A stretch of 64,000 nucleotides of DNA, from contig JAHBXV010000015.1 in the NCBI GenBank assembly GCA_019636285.1, positions 1-64,000 on the forward strand, given 5' to 3'. This document shows, piece after piece, positions 1 through 8,086 of the stretch; the stretch's first letter is position 1; each line of letters opens with the position of its first letter. The notes beneath the pieces are model-generated. The model saw nothing but the letters and a program-made list of their open reading frames with translations. It did no database searches and was not told where the DNA came from. The position numbers and the translations under genes are program-made. Source of the stretch: Planctomycetaceae bacterium. GTDB lineage: Bacteria > Planctomycetota > Planctomycetia > Planctomycetales > Planctomycetaceae.

Positions 1-772
1 CGCCCGCCTCGGCACACGCCGGGAGCAGGGCGGGATTGCCGGTCAGAAAATTAATGACCGGCGTTCCAGGTCGAACGCCGTCGATCACCATCTTGGTGTA
101 CGGCAGGACGTAGTTGCGGTAGTCAGCCGGGCACAGACAACCCGCCCAACTGTCGAACAGTTGAACCGCCTGGCACCCGGCATCGATCTGTGCGTTCAGA
201 TATCGCACGAGGCTGCGGGCCAGACGTTCCATCAGTGTCCGCCACGCGCCCGAGTCGCCGAACATCAGGCGCTTCGTGTGGACGTAATTCTTGGAACCGC
301 TTCCCTCGATGACGTAACTGGCGAGCGTAAACGGCGCACCGGCGAACCCCAGCAGCGGAATGTCTCCGGGAAGATCGCGACGAATCAGTCGAACGGCGTC
401 GAACACAAATTGCAGACTTTCGACGGATTCCAATTCCCGAAGCCGGTCGACATCGCCGGGCGCGCGAAGCGGGTTGTGAATGACAGGGCCTTCTCCCTTG
501 GCATATTCCAGGTCGATCCCCATCGGTTCGAGCATCGGCAAGAGGTCCGCGAACAAAATCGCCGCGTCGACTCCCAAAATTCGCTGGGCATCGAGCGTGA
601 CCTGGGCTGCCAGATCGGGCCGCTTGCACAGTTCGATGAACGTGACGGTGTTGCGAATGGCCATGTACTCGGGCAGATACCGCCCGGCCTGGCGCATGAT
701 CCAGACGGGAGTCGTATCGACCGGTTCGCGTCGAACCGCCTTCAAGAATCGCGATTGCAGATAATCAGCCAC
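1..772 (-). CDS. hemE: Uroporphyrinogen decarboxylase (5' part, cut by window edge)
   Basis: Decarboxylates uroporphyrinogen III to coproporphyrinogen III in cytosolic heme synthesis. Reading the minus strand gives the diagnostic N-terminal block [15 protein letters not shown], which holds the substrate-binding Arg residues. It is followed by [10 protein letters not shown] and by [16 protein letters not shown], all in HemE order. About 257 residues are present and the C-terminal quarter lies beyond position 1. The start is a GTG at 772, the first plausible start after an in-frame TAA, with a weak AAGG upstream. Overlapping ORFs in the two other minus frames are shadows. The gene heads away from the nitrilase-like gene upstream, with about 180 bp between. 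The family call is secure; the exact start is less so. Confidence 0.95.
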   Translation of the reverse strand, partial: MADYLQSRFLKAVRREPVDTTPVWIMRQAGRYLPEYMAIRNTVTFIELCKRPDLAAQVTLDAQRILGVDAAILFADLLPMLEPMGIDLEYAKGEGPVIHNPLRAPGDVDRLRELESVESLQFVFDAVRLIRRDLPGDIPLLGFAGAPFTLASYVIEGSGSKNYVHTKRLMFGDSGAWRTLMERLARSLVRYLNAQIDAGCQAVQLFDSWAGCLCPADYRNYVLPYTKMVIDGVRPGTPVINFLTGNPALLPACAEAG

Positions 773-949
773 GGCACGCCTTGCGGTCTCGGACGGATGA
801 GTCGATTAAGCCCGTCCGTTGTAGCAGAGGGGGTGGTTGGTGGGTAGTGGTTGGCGGCTGCTGAATGAGAGGGGGACGCGGGGACACGGCGACGGGGGAG
901 CCAAGGCGGTGCTCCCCGTTGGGTCGCGTCTAAAATGGGCATCGGATCG

Positions 950-1798
950 TTAGCGGCCGCCAGGGCGGACCAATGTGTGGGGTTCAATGATAGGCCGGTA
1001 CATTTCCGGCCGACGGTCGGCGATGCGGTTGACTTCGTTGGTGCCGGGAGCGCGCACGAGGTGCTTTCGCCGTGAGAGAGCGACATCGATGTCGGCGTAC
1101 AGAATCGCCTCTTCGGTGTGCCTCGCCTCGGCCAATGTCCGGCCGAGTGGGTCGCAGATGCGGCTGTGACCGATGAACGCGGTTCCCCGCTCCACGCCAA
1201 CGCGGTTAACCGCCGCGAAATAGACCGTGTTTTCCATGGCGCGGGTGTTGATCGCGTAATCAGCCGCCGACTGCGCGCCAGGGGGCCAGTTGGTGGGAAG
1301 GACGATGAGATCGGCTCCCAACAGCGTCAGGCACCGTGCCGGTTCCGGAAAACCGGCGTCGTAACAGATGTTGAGGCCGACTTTCACATCGCCGCAAGTT
1401 GTCACGGAGAACGGTCGATCCCCATAAGCCGTGTAGCGGTCGACCCCCAGCCAGGGGAGGTGGACCTTGCGATACGACGCGAGAACGCCCGTCTCGTCGA
1501 CCAGCGTCGCCACATTGAAGACGCGGTCGCCCTCGCGTTCGAGTAGACCGACGACAATAGCCCCGCCCAGCGACGCGCAACCGGCCTGCAGTCGCTCGAT
1601 TGATGGTCCGGGAATTTCTTCCGCATACGGAAGGGCCTCGGCAAGACTGTCGAAGCAATACCCCGTGACCGCGCACTCGGGGAAGATCGTCAGATCCGCC
1701 CCGTTCGACCGAGTTTCCGAATGAAACTCGAGGATTCGTTCCAGGTTCGCGGCGGGTTCCGCGAACCGAACATCCATCTGCACTCCGGCGATCCGCAC
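950..1798 (-). CDS. Carbon-nitrogen hydrolase (nitrilase/amidase superfamily)
   Basis: A cytosolic amidase or nitrilase-fold enzyme that hydrolyses a C-N bond of a small amide, nitrile or carbamoyl compound. The Glu-Lys-Cys triad is visible: Glu in FPECAVTGY (about residue 41), Lys in RKVHLPWLG (about 111) and Cys in NICYDAGFPE (about 145). Length (about 282 residues) fits a stand-alone member. GTG at 1798 is preferred because GGAGG lies 5 nt upstream; GTG at 1804 is also open but would overlap that site. It is co-directional with the phosphatase and LarA-like genes, 118 bp downstream of the former. Substrate cannot be told from sequence. Confidence 0.88.
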   Translation of the reverse strand: MRIAGVQMDVRFAEPAANLERILEFHSETRSNGADLTIFPECAVTGYCFDSLAEALPYAEEIPGPSIERLQAGCASLGGAIVVGLLEREGDRVFNVATLVDETGVLASYRKVHLPWLGVDRYTAYGDRPFSVTTCGDVKVGLNICYDAGFPEPARCLTLLGADLIVLPTNWPPGAQSAADYAINTRAMENTVYFAAVNRVGVERGTAFIGHSRICDPLGRTLAEARHTEEAILYADIDVALSRRKHLVRAPGTNEVNRIADRRPEMYRPIIEPHTLVRPGGR

Positions 1799-1916
1799 AA
1801 GCACCTCCAGGCTGCGGTCCTATTCTGATCGCGAACGTCCCTCTCAGGAGCCCGCGACATCAACCGTCCCTGGGGTAGCGGTGTCCGAAATCCCTCGCCG
1901 CCGCGCAAAGTCTGCC

Positions 1917-2714
1917 CTACTCGCTCAAGATTCGCAAGACGGTTTCCCGCATGGCACCATTCACCGAGATCCCATTCCCGCCGTAGATGGTTGCCGAACC
2001 TGCCCAATCGACAAAGTGGCCGCCGGCCTCCTCCAGAATCGGGAGCAGGGCGGCCGCGTCCCATGGATTCAGGGCGGGGTCGACCATGATTTCCGCCCGA
2101 CCGGTCGCGACCAGAATATGCCCGAAGCAGTCGCCCCAGCCGCGCGCCAGGCCGACCGTGCGCAGCAGTTTGTCGAAGGCGGCACGGCGGCCGATCTTTT
2201 CCCAGCGGGCCATGTTCGTTGTGCAGAACGTCGAATCTTCCACCGTGCTGACCGTCGAAACGCGCGCCGCACGCGGTTCCGCGTCCCCGATCTGCCACCA
2301 CGCCCCCTGGCCACGCGCGGCGTAAACCACTTCGTTGAGCGCGGGAAAGCGGCAGACTCCGACGACGCAGGTCTTTTCGTATTCGACGCCGATCAGCGTG
2401 CCGAACAGCGGGACTCCGTGCACGAACGATTTCGTCCCATCGACGGGGTCGAGAATCCAGCGAAACCCACTGGTTCCAGGCGTCTCGCCGTATTCTTCGC
2501 CCAGCACGGCGTCATCGGGGAAGACATACTTGAGCCGCTCGCGAATCAGGCGTTCGGCGCCGCGGTCTGCTTCGGTCACTGGAGAGGTATCCGACTTGCG
2601 GATCACCTCCAGTTGCGGTTGCTGGTAGTAACTCAGAATCAAGTCTTGCGCCTCGAGCGCCACAGACTTGGCAAATTCCAAACGGGCAGACAGATCGGAG
2701 TCCGTCCAGGACAT
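1917..2714 (-). CDS. hisN: Inositol monophosphatase-family phosphatase, probably histidinol-phosphatase
   Basis: A Mg2+-dependent sugar or alcohol phosphatase of the IMPase fold. The metal-site motifs are present in order: GEEYG (about residue 74), DPVDGTKSF (about 89-97) and PWDAAAL (about 216). The WGDCFGH segment (about 193) is typical of the HisN branch that removes phosphate from L-histidinol phosphate in histidine synthesis, which is why I favour that role. Length (265 residues) is normal. ATG at 2714 has GGAG about 8 nt upstream. No other his gene is nearby, so the substrate rests on subfamily resemblance; a generic inositol or nucleotide phosphatase is the alternative. Confidence 0.85.
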   Translation of the reverse strand: MSWTDSDLSARLEFAKSVALEAQDLILSYYQQPQLEVIRKSDTSPVTEADRGAERLIRERLKYVFPDDAVLGEEYGETPGTSGFRWILDPVDGTKSFVHGVPLFGTLIGVEYEKTCVVGVCRFPALNEVVYAARGQGAWWQIGDAEPRAARVSTVSTVEDSTFCTTNMARWEKIGRRAAFDKLLRTVGLARGWGDCFGHILVATGRAEIMVDPALNPWDAAALLPILEEAGGHFVDWAGSATIYGGNGISVNGAMRETVLRILSE

Positions 2715-2775
2715 TCAGAAACTCCATGGGAGTGTCGATGGGACACAGTGGAACTGGATAACGTACGGATGACGA

Positions 2776-4032
2776 TCAACCGTCCGTCAGTCGATACAGA
2801 TACTCGCCGGCCTTGCGGACCAGCAGAATGCCTTCGTCTTCGCGGTTCGCGAACGATTCGACATCGATCGAATCGGGATCGCGATAGCCCAGGTTGATCG
2901 ATTCACAGACTTCGCGGGGAATCTGGGACGCTACCGTCACTTTGACACGAGGGCGCTCGACGCCGTCTTCAAAGGTTCCCGTCCCGCGCACATGCGTCGA
3001 GTGGGCCAGGACACCCCAGGGGTAATCCTTGAAGCGGTCCCATTGCTTCACGAAGTAATCCCGGACGTGGTAGCCGATTTTGTGGATCAACTTGCCATGC
3101 GTCACCGAGATTTCGCTCATGTGCGGGGCGTAAATGATGAGTTCGCCCCCATCGGCGACGATGGGCTCCATCTTGTACATGCACTTCCCGGCCACCCACA
3201 GGTCGTCGTACATCGGCGGCGCGCACGACAGGATGGTCTGGAATGGCTTGGCGTATCGCTTGATGTGAACCTGCGAGGAAAGATCGGCCGCCTCGTTCCA
3301 GGCCGATTCGGGCGTTCCGTAAAACAATCCGTGCAGGGCGGCATCTCCACGAACGACGAACGTGAGCGCCCGGCGCTCGACGGGAATCAGCGAAGCGGCC
3401 ATGTCTACAACCTGCCGCACCGGCGTTCCTTTCACGCCGATGATGCCGACGTTCGTAATCAGAGCCCCGAGCCAGTGGAAGAAATTGAGGATGTCTGGCC
3501 CCGCGATTCCGGGGAAAAAGTACTTATTTCCTCCAGAAAAACCGACGACTTCATGCGGAAACACCGGCCCCAGCACCAGCAGGACGTCGTAGTCGGCGAT
3601 CCGTTTGTGGATGTCAACCGGCACAGACATCGACAAGAGGCCGCCCGAAACAGCTTCGGTCTGCTGGGGAGTCAGCGTTCCCAGACGCATGAGCTGTTCG
3701 GGACGGTCCCATTCATGGTTGTACAGGTTCGTCGCCGCGAATAGCCGTCCCCGCTCCTGCTCGCTGATACCGAGCAGCTTGCAGATCTGTCCGTCCGACA
3801 TGGGAGGATGAGTCCCCAGCGCGACAATCACATCCAATGCCCGTGTGTGCGGCGACAACCGCTGGAAAAGGGCGTCCCAGAGCAGGGGCAGGGGAGCGGT
3901 CCGCGTGCTGTCCGGCACAAGCACCAGCACGCGCTTGCCGACGAAATCGTCGATCGGCAAGCTGGATTGGAACCATTCCCGGACGGCATCTTCCGTAAGA
4001 ACGGGAACCTGAGCCTCGAGCATGGAAGACAT
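2776..4032 (-). CDS. LarA-family nickel-pincer racemase/epimerase
   Basis: A member of the lactate racemase (LarA, DUF2088) family, which uses a nickel-pincer nucleotide covalently held by a lysine to racemise or epimerise 2-hydroxyacids. By motif alignment the known functional residues are kept: the catalytic His in GTHPPMSD (His75), His160 in FPHEVVGFSGG, cofactor Lys170 in GGNKYFFPGI and His186 sixteen residues later. This matches the His174-Lys184-His200 spacing of Lactobacillus LarA. PDSTRTAP (about 40) fits the substrate/cofactor site. Length (418) is typical. LarB and LarC are not in the window, but a LarE sulfur transferase lies at 46550-47458. The substrate is unknown; lactate is only one option in this diverse family. 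It starts 62 bp upstream of hisN and diverges from gluQ. Confidence 0.85.
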   Translation of the reverse strand: MSSMLEAQVPVLTEDAVREWFQSSLPIDDFVGKRVLVLVPDSTRTAPLPLLWDALFQRLSPHTRALDVIVALGTHPPMSDGQICKLLGISEQERGRLFAATNLYNHEWDRPEQLMRLGTLTPQQTEAVSGGLLSMSVPVDIHKRIADYDVLLVLGPVFPHEVVGFSGGNKYFFPGIAGPDILNFFHWLGALITNVGIIGVKGTPVRQVVDMAASLIPVERRALTFVVRGDAALHGLFYGTPESAWNEAADLSSQVHIKRYAKPFQTILSCAPPMYDDLWVAGKCMYKMEPIVADGGELIIYAPHMSEISVTHGKLIHKIGYHVRDYFVKQWDRFKDYPWGVLAHSTHVRGTGTFEDGVERPRVKVTVASQIPREVCESINLGYRDPDSIDVESFANREDEGILLVRKAGEYLYRLTDG

Positions 4033-4257
4033 GAAACCCGCTTCCGATAACGGTTTCTCGGTGTTTTTCGTGACCCCGTCCCGGCATCAACCGGCGGAGT
4101 GTTCCCGCAAATTCCGGGAAAGAACTCTGGGTACGGAACTCGATGCGGCGGTTATCTCGGCACGGCCAACTCACGGATTCCGAACCCTGAAGGCGCGGCG
4201 AATTGTATCGATAGCGGACGAAGGCTGCGAGTTTCGCGCGGGGCAACCACTGAAATC

Positions 4258-5292
4258 ATGAGACTCTCGTTTGCCCGCCCCGTCGTCGGACGACTGGCGC
4301 CGTCTCCAACGGGTGCTCAGCATCTGGGTAATGCGCGCACCTATCTGATCGCCTGGCTGGCCGCTCGCGCCGCGGGAGGGCGAGTGATTCTACGGATCGA
4401 GGACATCGACTCGCCTCGCGTCAAAGCGTGGGCCGTGCAGCAGGCAATCGATGATCTGCGATGGCTCGGCCTCGACTGGGACGAAGGGCCCGACATCGGC
4501 GGCCCAAACGGCCCGTACGTGCAGACTGAACGCCAAGAATATTATAGACGGTTTTTTCGCGAATTGTCAGACAGGAACCTCGTCTATCCCTGCACCTGCT
4601 CGCGGTCGGACATCGCCGCCGCCAGCGCCCCGCATGCGGACCAGGAAGGGCCGGTCTATCCGGGAACGTGCCGACATCGGTCTTCGCGGGACCAGGAGAA
4701 TCTCGCAGCCGGATCGTTCAGTTGGCGATTCCGACTGACGACCGAGTCCGACAGCTACTTCGACCATGGGGCCGGCCAGCAATCGCGATCGCCGGCCGCC
4801 GATCTGGGTGACTTTGTCATCTGCAAGGCCGACGGAACCCCCAGCTACCAGATGGCCGTGGTCCTGGATGATGCGGCAATGGGAGTCACGCAAGTTGTCC
4901 GGGGCAACGATCTCATTCCTTCAACATTTCGGCAGCGCGCCCTCATTCGGGCGTGGGGCCTGCCGATACCCGAATATCTTCATCTGCCGCTGGTGATTGG
5001 CCCGGATGGACGTCGGCTGGCCAAACGCCACGGCGATACCCGACTGTCAATTCTTCGTGAAAATTCGGTTCCCCCGGAGCGCCTGATCGGGTTTCTGGCC
5101 TGGTCGGCGGGGCTGCGGGAGTTCCCGGGACCCGCAACGGCTCAAAGCCTGCTCGACTCGTTCGAGCCGACAAAACTTCACTCTCGGCCCTTCGTTTTGC
5201 ATCCCGCCCATTGGGACTGGCTCCTCGCTCCGTCCGGGAAAGTCGCTCCCGGATGGTTTGAGACTCCAACGAACGGCGGAACGACGCCGTAG
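4258..5292 (+). CDS. gluQ: Glutamyl-Q tRNA(Asp) synthetase
   Basis: A truncated GluRS-like class I enzyme that attaches glutamate to the queuosine base of tRNA(Asp) rather than to a tRNA 3' end. Visible are the N-terminal GRLAPSPTGAQHLGNA (HIGH-like; here QHLG), LRIEDID, a zinc site in YPCTCSRSD plus YPGTC (Cys-x-Cys, Tyr and Cys as in GluQ-RS), and KRHGDTRLS replacing KMSKS. It lacks the anticodon-binding C-terminal domain of a true GluRS; 344 residues is slightly long for GluQ-RS. The start at 4258 is chosen because homology begins at MRLSFARPVVGRLAP; the frame stays open 53 codons further up. queA, which makes the queuosine precursor, lies at 17904-18962, so the window has two steps of queuosine biology. 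Confidence 0.92.
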   Translation: MRLSFARPVVGRLAPSPTGAQHLGNARTYLIAWLAARAAGGRVILRIEDIDSPRVKAWAVQQAIDDLRWLGLDWDEGPDIGGPNGPYVQTERQEYYRRFFRELSDRNLVYPCTCSRSDIAAASAPHADQEGPVYPGTCRHRSSRDQENLAAGSFSWRFRLTTESDSYFDHGAGQQSRSPAADLGDFVICKADGTPSYQMAVVLDDAAMGVTQVVRGNDLIPSTFRQRALIRAWGLPIPEYLHLPLVIGPDGRRLAKRHGDTRLSILRENSVPPERLIGFLAWSAGLREFPGPATAQSLLDSFEPTKLHSRPFVLHPAHWDWLLAPSGKVAPGWFETPTNGGTTP

Positions 5293-5432
5293 GCAGGGTC
5301 TGGAAAGTCCGGCGTCGCTCGGGCATCATTCATGGTATCAGCGCGGTACGATCTTTCTCTCAAGTCCGCGACGTGCCAGACCTTCAATTCGTCTTCTTTC
5401 TTCATGTTCGAGTCGTCCAGGAGTCCCCTCGC

Positions 5433-6680
5433 ATGTTCCCGACCATCCCGATTTCGCGCCGCGGTCAGGCATTGGCGGCAGCCGCCTGCCTCGCGCTGCT
5501 GACCGTCGGCTGTAACGGCAAGATCCCCACGTGGGGCGAGTTGACCGGCCAACAGCAACAACAGCAGCCGGTCCAACCACAACCCACCATTGTCCAGCCG
5601 CCGCCCATCACGTCGTCGCAACCGGCGCCTCCCGACGCCAGCGCGATCATCGCGACGTTCAAGACCACGGCGCCGCAGGAAATGTCCGACTCCCTGCTTG
5701 GCACCGTGGCCAACCTGCCCGAGCGACGGGAAGAAATCGAAGAGATTCTGGCGGGCGGGAGCCAGGTCACCGACAACGGGCTCAAACAGCTGTCGGCACT
5801 TCCGAATCTGCGAACGCTTGATGTGCTGGGAACCAAGGTCACGAACGAAGGTGTTGCTTCCATCGCGAAGATCACCTCGCTGGAATCGCTGCGTTTCACG
5901 GGTCAACAGCTCAAGGATGACGGGGCTGCCGAACTGGCCAAGATGCCCAATCTTCGCAAGCTGTACATCGACAATGTCGCCCTCTCGCCGACGGGTTGGG
6001 CCGCGATTGGACGGATCCCCTCGCTCGAAGTGCTGCATGTCAGCCACAGTTCGATTGGCGATGCCGCGATGCCGCTGCTGTGCGAAGCCCAGAACCTCAA
6101 GGAATTCGTGCTGCACTACTCGGGAGTCTCCGACGTCGGCGTCTCATACCTCGGCAAGCTGCCCCATCTTCAGAAGCTGGAAATCTCGGGCTGCTCCGTC
6201 ACTGGAGAAGGGCTGCTGAAAGCCCAGTCCGGCTCGGGCTTGTCACAACTGAAGAGCCTGGGAGTCTGGGGCTGCCCGCTGAACGAGCGGGGCGGCCAGG
6301 CCATTGCCCAGATGAAGAACCTGGAAGACCTGAATCTCGGCCACAATCCATCCATACAGGATGTGCATGCCATCGCTATCGTGAAGGGTAAAAAGGAACT
6401 ACGGTACCTGAAAATGCATGGGAACCCGCTTCTGACCGATCGGACACTCGTTGCGATGAAGGGTCTCCCCAAGCTGGAATTCCTGGACATGGGCGAAACT
6501 CGCGTCTCCGATCAGGGACTGATGCAGCTGACGAAAATGGAATCACTGAAAGAGCTGCGGGTCGGAGATACGAATGTTTCGCCTGCCGGTCTCACCAAGC
6601 TGTGCGAGGCGCTGCCGCTACTGGTCGTTCCTGGCTTCCGCGGACAAGGCGGGGCGGTCCCGACGTGGTCCCTTGAGTAG
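5433..6680 (+). CDS. Leucine-rich-repeat lipoprotein
   Basis: A secreted lipoprotein of about 415 residues. ATG at 5433 has CAGGAG at 5419-5424 and opens a signal peptide ending in a lipobox, LLTVGC (Cys about 31). Next comes a low-complexity Gln/Pro linker (residues about 40-70, including a Q6 run). The rest is about eleven 24-residue leucine-rich repeats such as LPNLRTLDVLGTKVTNEGVA and MKNLEDLNLGHNPSIQDV, of the type common in planctomycetes. Such repeats bind proteins; no enzyme domain is visible and the partner is unknown. It is expected on the periplasmic face of a membrane. It stands alone, 140 bp after gluQ. Confidence 0.85.
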   Translation: MFPTIPISRRGQALAAAACLALLTVGCNGKIPTWGELTGQQQQQQPVQPQPTIVQPPPITSSQPAPPDASAIIATFKTTAPQEMSDSLLGTVANLPERREEIEEILAGGSQVTDNGLKQLSALPNLRTLDVLGTKVTNEGVASIAKITSLESLRFTGQQLKDDGAAELAKMPNLRKLYIDNVALSPTGWAAIGRIPSLEVLHVSHSSIGDAAMPLLCEAQNLKEFVLHYSGVSDVGVSYLGKLPHLQKLEISGCSVTGEGLLKAQSGSGLSQLKSLGVWGCPLNERGGQAIAQMKNLEDLNLGHNPSIQDVHAIAIVKGKKELRYLKMHGNPLLTDRTLVAMKGLPKLEFLDMGETRVSDQGLMQLTKMESLKELRVGDTNVSPAGLTKLCEALPLLVVPGFRGQGGAVPTWSLE

Positions 6681-6812
6681 TTCTGCCATTCGCCATGGCT
6701 AGCAACTTGCGCGGGTTGAAATTCGCCCTCGCTTCTGTTGCGATGCCGCGCGACGCCCTGTGAGACATGTGTCGGTTCTGGTTATGAAAACCCTATTCCG
6801 AAAACGGACACG

Positions 6813-7412
6813 ATGGCCAAGAAAAAAGCAGTCAAGCGAACCGTCAAGAAAGAGGCCAGGAAGCTGGCGAACGAGCGGATTGTCCTGCGAACCGGGGAAT
6901 CGCTCGTCGAGGGAGGCGCCGATAACTTGTGCGCCGAGCCCGAAGTTCTGATTGGCGAACTGGACGGACCCGTCGGCCACTCGATCGCCAATCTGATGGG
7001 CAACCAGGTCGCCGGGCATTCCAAGGTGTTCGCGATTCTGAACAGCGATGTCCAAGTCCGCCCGGTGACCGTGATGGTCAGCAAGGTGACGGTCAAGAGT
7101 TCGAAATACACGAACATCCTGATGGGAACGGTTCAGGCCGCGATTGCCAACGGCGTGCTGGATGCGGTGCGGGCTGGCGACATCCCCAAGGAGAAAGCCA
7201 ACGACCTGGGCATTATTGTCGCGGTCTGGCTCGACCCGTCCGTCACCGAGGGTCCGATCGATCACGAACAATTGTTCGAGAACCACCGCAAGTCGATTTC
7301 CAAGGCTTTGAAGAAAGCCATGCGACACGAACCGTCCATCGATTGGCTGCTCGCCAACCAGGACAAGGTGACCCACGACTTCCACAAAATGGGCGTCGAC
7401 GGACAGTTGTAG
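6813..7412 (+). CDS. Formaldehyde-activating enzyme (Fae)-like protein lacking the canonical His
   Basis: A 199-residue protein with a Lys-rich N-terminal extension (residues 1-25) followed by a Fae-type domain (about 27-170). Fae condenses formaldehyde with tetrahydromethanopterin. Family marks are GESLVEGG, GELDGPVGHSIANLMGNQ, MVSKVTVKS (matching MFNKVTIND of Methylobacterium Fae) and AIANGVLDAVRAGDIP. The histidine proposed as the acid-base residue of Methylobacterium Fae (in EVAHIDLIIG) has no equivalent here: the segment reads NLCAEPEVLIG. It may therefore be a paralogue with another activity or a non-catalytic C1 carrier-binding protein. ATG at 6813 is used because the Lys-rich MAKKKAVKRT start looks natural. 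No other methanopterin gene is in the window. A strong terminator follows at 7466. Confidence 0.78.
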   Translation: MAKKKAVKRTVKKEARKLANERIVLRTGESLVEGGADNLCAEPEVLIGELDGPVGHSIANLMGNQVAGHSKVFAILNSDVQVRPVTVMVSKVTVKSSKYTNILMGTVQAAIANGVLDAVRAGDIPKEKANDLGIIVAVWLDPSVTEGPIDHEQLFENHRKSISKALKKAMRHEPSIDWLLANQDKVTHDFHKMGVDGQL

Positions 7413-7465
7413 CGCGGCGGCTGACTCCGCCTTCCGGTCGGACAGGTCATATCGTCGAGACGCGA

Positions 7466-7509
7466 TCGCGCGGCTGTGCGTGTTTCAATTCGCACGCCGC
7501 GCGACTTTT
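7466..7509 (+). terminator. Intrinsic terminator after the Fae-like gene
   Basis: A long hairpin with arms TCGCGCGGC-t-GTGCG (7466-7480) and CGCAC-GCCGCGCGA (7491-7504), 14 paired bases around a 10-nt loop, followed by CTTTTC. It lies 54 bp past the Fae-like stop and before marR, so it separates the two units. Confidence 0.75.
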
Positions 7510-7603
7510 CCGGCAACGTGGACTGGACAAGACTTAACGGTGGCTAAATGATTAGAGGCGCTAACGAATCACCCGGCCACGCCTCCTGCCCGGCTCTTGT
7601 GTC

Positions 7604-8086
7604 ATGCAATCGTACGACTTTCAGGAAAGCCTGGGCTATTGGCTGACGGTGACGTCTCAGGCCGTCCACAGACGCCTCGACGAGCTCCTTGCCCCACAAG
7701 ATATTACGTTCCGCCAATCGCATGTCATCGGCTGGCTCGCCCTCTTGGGCGAGGCCCCGCAGTGCGAACTGGCAAAACGCATGCTGATCGAACCGCCGAC
7801 GCTGGTGCGCCTCCTGGATCACATGGAACGGCGGGGCTGGATCGAGCGTGTCGAGGCCCCCTCCGACCGCCGGCAGAAGCTGGTGCGTCTCACGGCGGCG
7901 GCGGAACCAGTCTGGGACCGCATCGTCGCCAGTGCCCGGCAGGTGCGGCGCGAAGCGGCGGAAGGCTTAACCGGCGAGGAAGTTCAGGTTCTCAATCACC
8001 TGTGTGAACGAATCCTGGCCAATCTTCAGCGACGAGAAGAAACCGTGTCGTGTTCTGAATCGGGAAGCACCTCATGCCTACAATAA
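7604..8086 (+). CDS. MarR-family transcriptional regulator
   Basis: A 160-residue winged-helix regulator. The HTH spans roughly residues 45-95: CELAKRMLIEPPTLVRLLDHM is the recognition region and GWIERVEAPSDRRQKLVRLT is the wing with the DxR signature typical of MarR proteins. It overlaps the next gene (membrane-fusion protein) by 13 bp, so it should be co-transcribed with the RND efflux pair. By analogy with MarR/MexR it probably represses that operon and releases DNA on binding a toxic ligand. I could not pick out a clear palindromic operator in the 97 bp before the start. Confidence 0.9.
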   Translation: MQSYDFQESLGYWLTVTSQAVHRRLDELLAPQDITFRQSHVIGWLALLGEAPQCELAKRMLIEPPTLVRLLDHMERRGWIERVEAPSDRRQKLVRLTAAAEPVWDRIVASARQVRREAAEGLTGEEVQVLNHLCERILANLQRREETVSCSESGSTSCLQ

